Positions 11,819 to 23,372 of a stretch of 64,000 nt of DNA are shown here, in pieces. The notes beneath the pieces are model-generated. The model was not told the DNA's origin. It ran no database searches and saw nothing but the letters and a program-made list of their open reading frames with translations. The position numbers were made by a program, and so were the translations under genes. How positions within the stretch are numbered: position 1 is the first letter of the stretch; each line of letters begins with the position of its first letter. Source of the stretch: Hirsutella rhossiliensis (lineage: Eukaryota > Ascomycota > Sordariomycetes > Hypocreales > Ophiocordycipitaceae); assembly GCF_020360975.1 (NCBI RefSeq), contig NW_025408670.1, positions 1,984,001 to 2,048,000 on the forward strand. The letters run 5' to 3'.

Positions 11819-11935
11819 GACCCGTGTCCACGAGGCGCCGAAACTAGCCACTCTGCCGGCTCAAAACATGGCGGCACCAGAAGGATGAAACAGAAGCAAC
11901 AAGTATCCTGTTGAATCGGCCGGTCTGTTGTCACC

Positions 11936-13357
11936 ATGAGCACCATTCACGACGCCTATCCCGAGTACGTCAAGACGCGAGGCTTGGATGAGCTGCGCGC
12001 CAGCGAATACAGCTATCTCGACGAGCAGGGCCATGTCTACCTCGACTACACCGGTGCCGGACTGGCCGCCCACGCCCAGTACCGTGCCCATCAGGCCCGC
12101 TCCCTGGGCACCACGTACGGCAACCCGCACTCGCTGAGCCCTACCAGCCAGTCGTCGACGGACATGGTCGAGCTGGTGCGGACACGGGTGCTCTCGCACC
12201 TCAACGCCTCGCCGGAGGAGTACGCCTTCATCTTCACCGCCAACGCAACCGGGGCGATGCGGCTCGTGGGCGAATCCTATCCCTTCCGCAGAGGGTCGAG
12301 GCTGGTGCTGACCTCGGACAACCACAACTCGGTCAACGGACTGCGCATGTACGCGAAGCGAGCTCACGCGCGGACCACCTACATCCGCACCCGGGCCCCG
12401 GAGCTGCGCATCGACACCGCCACCGTGGCCGCCGCGCTGCCTCGCCGCCGAAGCCGCCGGTTCGGGTCGCCGCGGAGGAGCCTGTTTGCCTATCCCGCGC
12501 AGAGCAACTTTACCGGCGTCCGCCACCCCCTTTCCTGGGTCAGTCTGGCGCAGGAGCGCGGATACGATGTCCTGCTGGACGCCGCGGCCTATCTGCCCAC
12601 CGGGATGCTCGACCTGTCCAGCGTCAAGCCCGAGTTTGTGGCCATCAGCTGGTACAAGCTGTTCGGCCTGCCGACGGGCGTCGGCTGCCTGGTCGCCCTT
12701 TCGCGTCTCAACCGTCCGTGGTTCTCGGGCGGCACAATTTCAGCGGCCAGCGTGGGCGTGCCCTGGCATGCCATGGCCGTAAACGAGGCGGCATTCGAGG
12801 ACGGAACCCTCAACTTTCTGTCGATTCCCGACGTCAAGGTAGGCCTGGACTGGCTGTCGAGCATTGGCATAGACGTGATAGCGTCGAGGGTGCGATGTCT
12901 CACCGGCTGGTTTCTCGATTGTCTGCAGTCCCTCCAGCACAGCAACGGAATCTCCATGGCCACCGTCTACGGGCCGAACGACCTGGATCATCGAGGCGGA
13001 ACCGTCTCGTTCAACCTTGTCGATGCCACTGGCAACTTGATAGACGAGCGACTCGTGGCCATGGAGGCGGCCGCGGCACGCTTTTCCATCCGCACCGGCT
13101 GCTTCTGCAATCCAGGCGCCGGCGAGGATGCCTTTGGCATAGACGCGAGGACCCTGAAGCCCCTGAAACAGGCTCGGACAAAGTCCATGGAGGAGTTTGT
13201 CCGACTTGTCAAACTACCGTCGGCAGGTGCCGTTCGAGTATCGTTTGGCGTCGCGTCAATCGTCGACGACGTGGATTTCTTCATTGCTTTTCTCAAGCAG
13301 ACTTACCGCGATCGCGTCACGACAACCGTCGGCCTTCCTCTGCGGGACGGCTGCTGA
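11936..13357 (+). CDS. Class V aminotransferase, Mo-cofactor-sulfurase-like N-terminal domain only
   Basis: 473 residues in one exon. The fold is that of PLP-dependent NifS/IscS-like enzymes, closest in style to the N-terminal half of molybdenum cofactor sulfurase, which moves sulfur from L-cysteine. Visible landmarks are the start region with YLDYTGAGLAAH, the PLP pocket with TANATGAMRLV, the cofactor Asp region VLLDAAAYLPTG, the likely PLP-binding Lys in SWYKLFGLPTGVG, and a C-terminal RTGCFCNPGAGE loop whose Cys would carry the persulfide. The C-terminal MOSC (Moco-binding) domain of full-length sulfurases, which are about 750-850 residues, is absent, and the next gene does not supply it. 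It is probably a cysteine desulfurase-like paralogue with a separate substrate rather than the housekeeping Moco sulfurase. That functional reading is an inference. Confidence 0.85.
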   Translation: MSTIHDAYPEYVKTRGLDELRASEYSYLDEQGHVYLDYTGAGLAAHAQYRAHQARSLGTTYGNPHSLSPTSQSSTDMVELVRTRVLSHLNASPEEYAFIFTANATGAMRLVGESYPFRRGSRLVLTSDNHNSVNGLRMYAKRAHARTTYIRTRAPELRIDTATVAAALPRRRSRRFGSPRRSLFAYPAQSNFTGVRHPLSWVSLAQERGYDVLLDAAAYLPTGMLDLSSVKPEFVAISWYKLFGLPTGVGCLVALSRLNRPWFSGGTISAASVGVPWHAMAVNEAAFEDGTLNFLSIPDVKVGLDWLSSIGIDVIASRVRCLTGWFLDCLQSLQHSNGISMATVYGPNDLDHRGGTVSFNLVDATGNLIDERLVAMEAAAARFSIRTGCFCNPGAGEDAFGIDARTLKPLKQARTKSMEEFVRLVKLPSAGAVRVSFGVASIVDDVDFFIAFLKQTYRDRVTTTVGLPLRDGC

Positions 13358-13940
13358 CCCCGGCCAAGAGGCCACTGCTTTACCAGACGTTTGGCCTTGC
13401 CCATGGCCGCCGCTCTCGGTCTCCCCAGAGTCGTGAAGTTGGCGGCGCGAGACAGACAGGGGCATGGGCGCGTGGGAATGAGACAGTTGGCCAATTGGAC
13501 CGAGGTTGTAAGACCTGGCTTTCATCCATGGAGGCACTAGGGGGGTGGGTTCCTGATTCTTGGGGAATGGTGGGTGCCCAGGGGCGGGCGACCAGGTGGA
13601 ATTTCTTTGTGTACAAGACATGGGACATTCTTTTGGGAATAGCGGTTTGGCCTTTGGTTGTGATGGGCACTTGGTTCAACAAAGACGAGGCAATAGTCGC
13701 AGAATCCAAGATTGTACGTCATCAAAGTCCACAGGGTACTCTGCTCGGCCCACATGGCTCTGCGGCAGCATTCGAGAGGGTCCCACGGACGGCCGGTTGA
13801 TCCTGGCAGCAGCTCCAGAGAAAGCTATACTGTAGAGTGGACGGACCACTTTCCGATTCGGCACCGCAGATGGGGAGCCGTGCCCAAACCAAAGCCCCGA
13901 GGTCCCGGATCGCGGGGCATCTGCTCCGTGACGTGATGGG

Positions 13941-13995
13941 GTGTGTGGGTGTGTGTGCTTGTGCTCCACATGCAGTCCACATGCAGTCCACATGC
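13941..13995. repeat. GT-rich tract and 11-bp direct repeats
   Basis: A gtgtgtgggtgtgtgtg tract is followed by tccacatgcag at 13965-13975 and 13976-13986, and a third partial copy at 13987-13995. It lies about 150 bp upstream of the small gene at 14150 and could hold repeated binding sites for a regulator. Confidence 0.7.
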
Positions 13996-14053
13996 GACAG
14001 AGCTGTGAGGTCACGGACGCGGCTATGACGTCGCTTCTGGCCCAAGGTCAAGG

Positions 14054-14059
14054 TATAAA
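14054..14059 (+). promoter_or_regulatory. TATA-box candidate of the small hydrophilic gene
   Basis: TATAAA in aaggtataaagcg, about 95 bp before the ATG at 14150. A clear TATA box is common for strongly induced fungal genes. Confidence 0.5.
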
Positions 14060-14149
14060 GCGACGTCGGGTGTCGACTCGGCGCGGCAGAATAGCACTCA
14101 TTCCTCAAGCCTGAACAGGTGTGACTCTCAGCCCAAACACAACACCATC

Positions 14150-14446
14150 ATGCCTCGCAGCGGAGACGGATCCAGCCACAATGGCCCATTCGACGAGGCC
14201 GGCCACAGCGTTGCCCACGGTGTTGGTGATGCCGGCGTACGTCATTCTCGCCATGCTGTCGACGCCGTATGCTGACTGCCGCCGTGACTGCAGACAGACA
14301 AGGTCGCACGCGCCGACAAGACGGCGCCCATGCCCGAGCCCGAGAAGGGCCTTGCAGTCGAGGGCCTCGGCGCCAGCGGCGGCCAGAGCCAGGGCATCAA
14401 GCAGGGCCCCAACGCTGGCCAGGGAGGCAGCGGCTCGTCCAACTAG
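14150..14446 (+). CDS. Small hydrophilic Gly/Ser-rich protein
   Basis: Two exons, 14150-14236 and 14294-14446, encode 79 residues. The intron starts GTACGT, has a tgctgac branch site and ends CTGCAG; both exons are in phase 0. The product is hydrophilic and lacks a signal peptide or membrane segment. It has a His/Gly segment (DEAGHSVAHGVGDAG) and a C-terminal Gly/Ser/Gln tail. The composition resembles small stress- or conidiation-associated proteins, but no family is claimed. A TATA box and repeated sites lie upstream. A tRNA gene follows about 330 bp downstream. Confidence 0.65.
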
Positions 14447-14777
14447 AGCAAGAAGAGGCATCAGGAAAGGCCGTGTATGATTATGGGATGGCACTATTGT
14501 AGAATTTAGTTGACGATGCAATGAATCCAACAACTTTCAACCCTTCAATCCCATGTCGCTCTCGTGTGAGGCGGGAGAAGACGAGCTAAAGCTGCTGTGC
14601 GAGCTGTCAAAACTGCAAGTACACACCCCATGGCAGCATGGCAGCTCCGACCTTGGGCGGTGGGGAACAAGGACAATCAGAAAGGCGAAAGCGGCACCTA
14701 GTCGATATAAACTCTAATCGTGGCCTGTTTCAGCATCCAAGAACAGAAGCTCAGGACATCGGTTCCTTAGCTCGCTC

Positions 14778-14868
14778 GGTCTGGTGGTCTAGTGGTATGA
14801 TTCTCGCTTAGGGTCAACCCTATAGCTCCGCTTGCGAGAGGTCCCGGGTTCAATCCCCGGCCAGACCC
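14778..14868 (+). tRNA. tRNA-Pro (AGG) with intron
   Basis: The acceptor stem ggtctgg (14778-14784) pairs with ccagacc (14861-14867), with C as the discriminator base. The anticodon stem ctcgc/gcgag (14803-14807 / 14834-14838) encloses the loop with anticodon AGG at 14810-14812. A 19-nt intron (14814-14832) sits at the canonical position one base 3' of the anticodon. The T arm contains gggttcaatcccc. After removing the intron the RNA is 72 nt without CCA. A T-rich tract (tttctttt) follows directly, suited to RNA polymerase III termination. The gene reads proline codons CCU/CCC after inosine modification. Confidence 0.95.
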
Positions 14869-15589
14869 TTTCTTTTGCCTGTGGGCGCTTTGCCGTCTTT
14901 TTGGCTCTCGAGGCTGTCTTCCGGGGAGTCGATAACATTGCACAGTGCCTGGTTGATGGAGAGGCGTGCTAATTACCGTTGTTCTCCGACGTGGTGACTT
15001 CTTCTGACTCCGACAATCATTGATCGTGGGAAATAGCTGCTTTGTATGTAATACAAAGAATGAATGACTGTTCTCGGCTATACTCTAGTCTGCTGCTGGC
15101 CTTTGCTGGTCTCTCCTCTCCCATCGATTAATGATTAATGCTAGGTGCCTGCGTGGTCGCCGTTAAGAGAGTAGGCGCGTAGTGGGTGAAGTCGGTGATA
15201 CGACCCAAGCAGCCAATTTCAATTCCATATTCAACGGCGGGACTCGTCGCGAAACACACGTCATGGAATACGACGCTCCGAGTAAAACTTAGCTCATTAC
15301 GTATCTATTGTCCAATCTGTTACCACATCATACATGTGCAATAATTCAAGTCGCCGGGGAGCGATAACCGCATCGCCCGCCGCCGCGTGAGCAACCCAGA
15401 CGTGTTCGCGCTACCCTGCACTCGCCATACCTCCTTGCTGACCATGGCCCAAAAGCTGCTCTGGCAGAATGAGTACAGTACATGGAAGGGAGTAAATAAA
15501 CAAGGGATTTTTGGCAGTCAACCGGCGCTCCTGTCAAAAGCTCCAGCCGCCTGCCGAGGTCTGATGCCTGCGCTAGACATTCTCTGCGG
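14869..15589. other. Intergenic region, nothing recognised
   Basis: No gene or RNA was recognised. The open frames are short and not supported by composition or splice sites. Confidence 0.5.
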
Positions 15590-15773
15590 ACGATATTCTA
15601 AAACAAATGTGAATCACACTCGAAAGTCGTACGATATTCTGAAACAAAGGGTGAATCAACACTTGGCTTTTAGCCCAAAGTCGTACGATGTTTCAAAACA
15701 AAAGGGTAAGTCACATTTGACTCTCAACCCAAACTCGTACGATATTATAAGACAAAGGGTGAGTCACTGGGCA
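15590..15773. repeat. Degenerate 54-bp tandem repeat, four units
   Basis: The anchor acgat(att)ct.aaacaaa.ggtgaatca recurs at 15590, 15631, 15685 and 15739, giving intervals of 41, 54 and 54 bp. Each unit has the core (g/c)tcgtacgat, then (a)aaacaaagggt(g/a)a(g/a)tca, and most have a cttt/ctc...agcccaaa tail. The copies differ by scattered substitutions. It is located just beyond the 3' end of the myosin-II gene. Confidence 0.85.
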
Positions 15774-16069
15774 ATATATTCGAATCCTCCCATCATATAG
15801 ATATTTAACCGTGACATGAACACAAGCGCGCGGCTGCAAACGCCGTCATCGAGACAAAGTATCCATACAAAGCATCGCTCGCCAAAACCATGCCCAGGGT
15901 GGTACAGGTACATCGTACCAGGAGGCCCTAATCCTCCACGTCCATTACCCGATACACAACCATCCATGGGGGAAAATTGCGAAAATAAAGTTACTTCGAC
16001 TTCCAACTTCACCCCGTCAACAAAAACGCCAAAACGGTCCATGTCCCCCCTTTGACGCCACGTTCCCCA

Positions 16070-19000
16070 TCATAGAAAGCCCTTGGTAAGGCTGGGCGTC
16101 CTGGCGACACTGCTCTTCCTCGGGGCCGCGTCAGTCACAGAGCCGTCGTCCATCTCGCCGCCCTTCCACGGTCCCATGCGGCTGCGTAGACTACCCGCCG
16201 CGCTGCCCGATCCCTTGAGGCCCTTCCATCCGTGCAGCTCTCGCTCGAGCCGCAGCCTCTTCTCCTTCTCTTCGCGAAGCTCACGCTCGGCGCGCCGGGC
16301 CGACAGCTGATTCGTCGACTCCGAGGCCTGCAGGTCGTCAATCGTCTTGAGGAGCTTGTCCACCTTGTCGCGCATCCGGCCGACGTCTTCCGACAGTTGC
16401 ATGTTTTGCTTTTCCTTGCGTTCAACCTGGCTCTGGAGGTCCTTCACCACGCGATCCACGTTGCGGTGCGAGCGCTGTGACTTGTTCCGCTCCGTCTCTT
16501 GGCTCTCAAGCTGCGATTCGAGCTGTCGTGCATGTTAGCAGGACGCCAGGGGCTGGATGACGGCATGGCCGGCTCTGGTACTCACTTCTTGGATGCGTTT
16601 GTGCAGAAATTTGATGTCCTGACTTGCGCTCGAGTAGCCCTTGGTCTCCAGGTCCACGAGCTTGAGTTGCGCCTCGTTCAGGCTCTTCTCCAGAGAGGCC
16701 TTCTGCCTCTGGAGATCCGTGCCTGTTTCGCGCTCGGCAGCAATGTCCTTCTGAATCTCAGAGGCAAGCGCCTCGGCGCGTCGCATCCTCTCCACGGCGG
16801 CCGCCGCCACGTCTTCCTGGTGGGCAAGGCTGGACTTGAGCTCGAGCACCTCCTTGTCCACCATGGCTGCGTCTCGGAGCGACGGGCTCCCCCCCCTGGC
16901 GAGGTCCTCCAGACCGGCCTTTGCTTCCTCGAGGCGTGTCTCCATGCTGCGCTTCTCACGCAGCAACAGGTCGCGCTCCGAAGTAATCTCGTCCACCGAC
17001 GATCGAAGTGTCCGTACTTGAGACAGCAATGACACCACCTTGCCCTGGGCCTCGTTGTGTGCATTCACGGCTTCGTCACGTGAGGATGCCACGTCGGCCA
17101 GTGTCGACTCTAGGCGGGCCTTTTCCTTGGACCATGTCGAGCTGTTGAGAACCTCGTCGTCCCACTTGGATCGAAGTTCGTCGAGCTCCTCGCGCAGCCG
17201 GGCGATCTCGGCCTGCTTGTACAGCTTCTCCTCGCGAGCCAGGTCGAGCTCCTTGGTGAGAGTGGCAAACTCAGCTTGGTACTTCTTGCGAGTTTGCTCC
17301 ATGCTCGACTCCTTGTCCTCAATATCCATGGCCCTTTGGTTGCGGTAATCCTCCAGCTCGTGTTGCAGTCTCTTCTTGGATTGCGTGACGGACTCGAGAT
17401 CGGTGGACAGGTCCTCGACCCTCTCGTCGAGCCGTTGGTTCTGTCGCTGCAGGTCCTCGATCGCGGCGTCCATCTTCTGTCGTTCGGCCATGACCTCGGC
17501 ATACGTGTCTTCCGCCTCCCGGGCCTGCGACTTGGCAAACTGCTCGGCACGGCTGGCCTTGAGGACAGCGATCTCGGCCTGCTCGAGCTTGCCAAAATAC
17601 TCATCCGCCCTGCTCTTGTACATGTCGAGGCTTGAGTTGACGTCGGCCAACTTGGATGTTTCCGCATCCAGTCGGATTTGCAGATCCGTGTACTCCTGCA
17701 GTAGCTGGCTCCGGCTTTGAGACTCTTGTTCACGCGCCAACGACATCTCTTGAAGGTCCGACTTGGTGTCTCGCAGCTCGACCTCGAGCTTCGCCCGCTC
17801 GTGCCGCATCTTGTCAAAGTGGGATTTGACGTCGGTTAGCTCCGCCACGGCATCCTTATGGCTGTGCAGTAGGGACCGGCGCGACTCTTCCTGGCTATTG
17901 AGGACATCCAGGATCTCTTCGTGCGATCTCGCTTGAATGTCCCGCAGGGAAAGCTCACCGGTGCGAATGTTCTTCTCGAGCGTGGAAACCTTCTTCGCCG
18001 AGTCGTCCAGCATGTCGTGCAGACGGCTGTTGACCTTTTCCAACTTCTGCATCCGGCGCAGAGAGGGACTCTGCTCATCGTAGCTGTCCGGAGCAGGTGA
18101 GCCCCGTTCCAGCTGGCTCTGCAGGTGCCGGTTCTGCATCTGCGCGAGCTGAAGCTGGTTTTGCAGCTCCTCGACCTCAGTCTTCAAATCCATGCGACTG
18201 TTGGCACCCACCGTGTCCACGGTCTTGTCCGAGCGCGCAGAATCCTGGAGCTCCGGGTCATGAAGGCGCCGAGTCGGAGTCGACGTGTTGGAGAACCGGC
18301 GACTGTTCATCTTAGCCGTGCGTCGCTGAGTCGGGGACCCGCTGTAGGGTGCCTCGTTATGGTGAATCTCCTCCAGCTTGGGCCGGTTCGGTGTCTCATT
18401 GCGAGAAGCTCGCAGCTCCGTCAGCTGGTTCTCAGCGTTGGTCCTTGCCGCCGTCTGAGCGCGGAGATTCTGCTGAAGCGCCTCGACCTTTCGGACAAGA
18501 TCGAACTTCTCCAGCAGCGTCTTCTGGTTGCTTGCTTCTGGAGGCAGAGGAATGTCGACGTCGGGATCGGCAGTCTTCAGCGCACTGAGAATCTGCCCGC
18601 GCAGCTCCTCGAGCTCCTTGTCTCGCGAGTCCAGGGAGGCCTGCAGAGTGCGAACCGTAGATTGAGCCTGCGTACGCAGCTGGCGCTCTGATTCAATCGT
18701 CCGGTTGGCCTCAGCCAGCTGAGCGGTGTAGCTCGACGAGGCCTTCTCTGCGTTCCTGCTGCTCTGAACCTCCCTGGCCACCTCGTGGTTGAGATCCTCT
18801 AGACTGAGCTGTAGCTTTTCCGTCCGCTTTTCCAGGGACGCAATTGTGACTTGGGCATCGCCAAGCTGCTTGTTCAGCTTGGCGTTCTGCTCCTCTAGCC
18901 TCGCCTTCTCCTTGTGGAGGGAGTGGACTTGGCCTCGGGACGCCTCAGTCGCCCGCGACGTCGACCGCGCAATCTCGAGTCCCTTTTGCTGGAGCTTGTT

Positions 19001-22000
19001 GAGCAGTGCGCGGTTGTCGTTCTCCGATGCTGCAAGCCGACTCTTGACCGTGCCGAGTTCTCGCTCCATCCGTTCCTTGGCTTGGTCCGTTTTGAGACCG
19101 AATTCTCCCGATGAGAGAATCAGCTTGTTCAGGTGCTCGATCTGGCGATTGAGCTTGCCGCATTCCTCCTCAAACCATTGTAGTCGCTCGTGAGCTGCGT
19201 CGAGGTCTCTGCGAAGGCTCTCCTCTCTCTCTCGTGCTGCCTGGGATGCTTGCCGCTCGCCGATAACCTCGGCCTGGAGCCGTGCCTCCTCCGCCTGCGT
19301 CTTTGCAGCGCGGAGTCGGCGGATCTCATCTCGGGCTTCGTCTCGCTCCCTCTCCACAGTCGTGCGAGCTTCCATGGTGCGTCTCAGCGTATCTTGTTGC
19401 GCGTACAGCTCCTTCTCGATGATGATTTTGGACTCATTCAGGGTCTCGAATTCCTCCTGAAGCGACTGGTACTTGTGCTCGCCGAGCAAAAGCACGTCAT
19501 CGCGGGATTGGCGTTCCCTGCTCAAGTCCTTTGACGTCTCGAAAAGCTCTTCTTTGAGGTCCTTGATCTGGGATTCCAGAAGAGCGCGGTTCTCATCGGC
19601 TTGCGCATCGTCAGACAGCCGGGCCTCGAGCAGAGTCCTGGCCTCGTCAGCCTCGCGCTCAAGCTGCGACTGTTTAGACTTCATCGCAGTAAGCTCGGCC
19701 TGAACATCTCGGAACTTGGTGGTAATCTTTTCTTTCTCGTCCGTCAAGGCCTTCTTCTGGTCCTCCAGCGACCGCCGCTCATTCTCAAATTTGCGCTTGT
19801 CGCTTCGTAGCAAGGCAAGCTCACTTTCCTTGTTGCGCACGAGATCTTCGTAGTCGGTCGACGTCTTGGAGAGCTGAGAGAGCTGCTGTTGGACAGTCTC
19901 GTGCTCTCGCCTGAGCTGAGACTCACGCATCTTTGTGGACTCCAGCTCTTTCTGAGCCGCATGCAGTTTAACCTCGGAGTCTTGGTCGATTTGCAGCAGC
20001 TTGCCCTCGAGATCCTGCGTCTTCCTGTCCTTGAGGGCCAACTGACTCTGAAGGACCTTGATCTCGTCTTCTAGTGCTGCCTCCTGCTCACTGCGCTCAG
20101 ACTGTTTCTGCGCAATATCTTGAACGGCGCACTCGAGCTCGACTGATCTAGCAGAGAGCTGGCTCTTTTCCTCTTCCAGCTTCGCGATCAGGGTTGCGGC
20201 TTGTTCGAGCTGGGAGCGATACTTTTCCACTTCTCGCTCTGCACGGTTTTTGGCTTCCATGAAGTCGTCGAGCTGATCTTCCAATCTCTCCTGATCTTCG
20301 AGGGCGCCTGCGAGTTTCTCTTCCAGCTCGGCTTCACGGTTCTGAAGCCTCTTGAAGATCTCCTCCTTGTCCAACGCCAGCGCACGCTCGCTCTCGAGGG
20401 TCTGCTGGATGCGCACCATCTCGGAATGGCAGTTTCGGCGCTCTTCTTCCAGCTTGTGTCGATTCTCCGTTTCGTGTCTCATCTGGTCGTTGAGTTGCTT
20501 GATCATTGCGTCGCGTCGCTTAACCTCTGTGGCCGTCCGGGTGGCGCCAAGCAGAGGCTTCATCTTGACGATGAGCTGCCACCATGGGTTCTGGACGAGA
20601 TCATGATAGACAAGAAAGTTGCGCTGAATGATCCGAGTGGCTTCGGTTCGAAAGAGCTTTTTGTAGGCCAGACGCCTTTGAGTGAAGCCCCTGGCCACCG
20701 ATTGAAAGCGCGCCATTATCTCGGTGATGAGGGCGTCGCGCTTCTCTTCCAGCTCTGCAAGAACACCGGCCCTGAAGAAGACTTTGGATAGACCAACGCG
20801 GAAGAGTGCCTTGTCGAGGCCCAGCTTCTCCAGCATCAACGACGCCGCTGCCTGGCCCTCCAAGTATCCCTTGGGCATATTCGAGCAAAGCACCTCGTAC
20901 CGCTGGCGGAACTCTGCGAACGGGAGTCTGTTTGGGAAGCCGGTGCGAGCGATGCGGATGCCTTCCAGGACACCATTGCAGCGGAGTTGGTCCAGGACCA
21001 GGAGATTGTTGAATTGCTTCGGCCGCTTCTTGTGGTTTGGCAAGATGCATCGCACGAAATGGGGATGAGTCGAATGCAGCTGGGACATCAGGCTGTGCAG
21101 TTGCTCCTTGTGTCGTTGGGCAACCGTGCGGAAGAGGCCCTTCTTGACGCGGCTTCTACCGCCGTTCAACTCCTCGTCTGTGGCGGCACAGTCGGCGAAG
21201 AGGGCGGCAACATGCTTGTCGGTGGACGAGGCAAGCAGGCGGGTGATATTATCATTCATCGGGTCCTTGTTCTTCTCCAGCCACCCTTCGGTAGAGTACT
21301 CGACTTCGGCCGCATAGTGCGTCAGGATAAACCCCTGTCCAAGGCGCGAAGGGCGGTATTTTGCCGATTTCTTGTCCCACAGCGAGTTCAGCTTATCCGT
21401 GAATGAAGTATCTGTCGCTTTGGGCATGACGCAATCCTCATCAAGGCACGAGAAGACGCCGATGGGGTTGGAAAGCTCGATGAGGTCAATGGTTGGCTGC
21501 AGATCTCGGCCAAAGTCGATGAATTGCCACTCAATTTGCTCCCGGGCGTACTCTTCCTGCTCAAGGACAAACATGTGGTGGTTGAAGAACTGCTGCAACT
21601 TTTCGTTTGTGTAGTTGATGCAGAGCTGTTCGAAGCTGTTTTGCTCGAAAATCTCGAAGCCGGCAATGTCGAGAACGCCAATGAAGTGCGAATCGTCCAT
21701 ACCCATCCCCGCGCTGTCAAGTTGCCGGTTGATTCGGGAGACGAGATCGCCAAAGCCACGTTCGTAGATGCCCTTGGACAAGGCATCGAGGCTAAGCCGC
21801 ACCTGATCTGGAGTTTGGACCTTTTCCACCCATTCGCGCCCTGCCTTGACCTTGGGATGCAGCAAGCTTCTGAGAAAGGGCTCTAATGGAACGCCGAGCA
21901 GTTGGCAGACTTTGGCGGCCTCTTCCTTTGCGTTGGGTGCTAGTCGTGCCTGGTCGGCGGCCCGGCTCTCCTTTACGACATCGATGTTCCCGAGGTGCAG

Positions 22001-23372
22001 CACAGCCGCTATGGTTCGGAGAATCGAGAGCTGTTCGTCGTCTGCAAAGCCCATGACACCGAAAGCCTCCAGGAGCGAGTCCCATTCGTCCTTGTCCGAT
22101 ACTCCGGCGATGCTGTCGTGGCCACCTCGAGTGTAGGTGAAATCTTCAACGCCGAGCCCATCAAGCAGGAGTTTGCCTTTGAACCGGTTATCGGCTCCTT
22201 TCAGAAGCTGGTAGAAGACGTGGTAGTTTCGCTCATGGGGGTTGATGAGAACAACCCTCGACTTCTCCAGGAGATACCAATCGATGAAAGCACCAGTGAT
22301 GGCACCGTTGCGGTTGAACTCGATGCGAATGAACTTTCCAAACCGCGAAGAGTTGTTGTTCCGCACAGTTTGTGCATTCCCAAAGGCTTCGAGAATGGGG
22401 TTGGCTCGGAGAATCTGCTGGGACAGGTTTGAGTGCTGCGACTTTCCCCTTGCCGCCGTCTCCGATAGGGCGACGGCGGCTAGATACTGGATGACCTTTT
22501 TGGTGTTTTCTGTCTTTCCGGCGCCCGACTCTCCGGTCACCAGAATGCTCTGATTCTGCCCCTCCTCGACCAGGTTTCGAAAAGCCTCGTCTGCCACGGC
22601 AAAGATGTGCGGTTTGGTATCTTCTCTGCTCCGTCCTCTGTACATGTTGATGTACTCATTGCTGTATATGGGCAGAGGGCAGTAAGGGTTGACGGTGACG
22701 AGGAAGAGGCCGGAGTAGGTGTATATCAGATCGGCCTGATATCTCATGTGGAGATTGTGGACAACCGACGCCTCGTTCAGATGAGTCAACTCGGCCATAT
22801 CGTTTGCCTTATCGAACTTGGCCGGGTTCACTTTATCCACACTTTCGGCGTCAACCTCGAGCTGCTGCGACAATGTTAGAAGCCATCTCGACCTGGCAGA
22901 GGAGGGCATCACTGACTGTGCCGTCATCTGTTTGAACTCGGATGCGGTTGTCTTCCAATTCATCGACTACCCAGCCCTTGACGAAGGCGGACTGCGGGTC
23001 CTTAAGCCACACGTAGCGCTTCCCTGAGAAGTCGTTTTCTCCCTCGATGCCGTCGACGGCGTCGTCGCTTCGCGCCATCGCTTCCATTTTGATGAATGAC
23101 GGAGCGAAAGTACTCGAGGTGGGCGTTCCATTTCTAGAGCCGTTTCGGAAGTGCCGCGAGGCGCTCCCAAGCGCAAGAGCCGCCGAGCTAAACGAGTTAT
23201 TGGACTGAGATCGGCTGTGGGAGGTGGGACTCGGTGTGCCAGGACGAGGCGCGGGTGACGAGGCGACTATGGACCTGGGTCTGCTAACAGACTTCGGAGT
23301 GGAGGCGGGCGATGTGGTTCGAGAGAAGGGGTTGTTGCGCCGTTGCGCCGAGCTGTTGGCGTTGTAGGACAT
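16070..23372 (-). CDS. Myosin-II heavy chain (conventional myosin)
   Basis: Three exons (23372-22917, 22864-16586, 16522-16070) encode about 2395 residues, typical for filamentous-fungal class II myosin, the motor of the cytokinetic/septation actin ring. After a Ser/Pro-rich leader come the SH3-like N-terminal domain (about 110-165) and the motor, with P-loop GESGAGKT (about 262), switch I NNSSRFGKF and switch II DIAGFE. A neck with IQ-like light-chain sites follows (QSVARGFTQRR, ATRIIQRNF). The remaining roughly 1400 residues are heptad coiled coil broken by a Ser/Pro/Arg-rich hinge, and the tip is a basic Ser-rich tail. The introns are short: 52 nt (GTCAGT...TCTAAC...GCAG) and 63 nt (GTGAGT...CTAAC...ACAG), both phase 0. 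The first intron joins the SH3-like domain to the conserved VNPAKFD segment. It is divergent from the Red1-like gene, with about 820 bp between start codons. Confidence 0.95.

Noticed and set aside
11861..12526. 221-codon minus-strand frame over the start of the NifS-like gene
   Set aside because: Arg/Gly/Val-biased antisense product without domain or start context.
12718..13800. 360-codon plus-strand frame overlapping the NifS-like gene
   Set aside because: Out-of-frame shadow; its product is Arg/Gly/His-rich low complexity, while the other frame has full family motifs.
15590..15773. CRISPR-like array
   Set aside because: The repeats are degenerate, directly adjacent without unique spacers, and the genome is eukaryotic.
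16499..17032. Long open frames opposite the myosin coiled coil (also 18125-18691 and 20201-20791 on the plus strand)
   Set aside because: They are antisense shadows of a GC-rich coiled-coil gene: Leu-rich products with no domain and no start or splice context.
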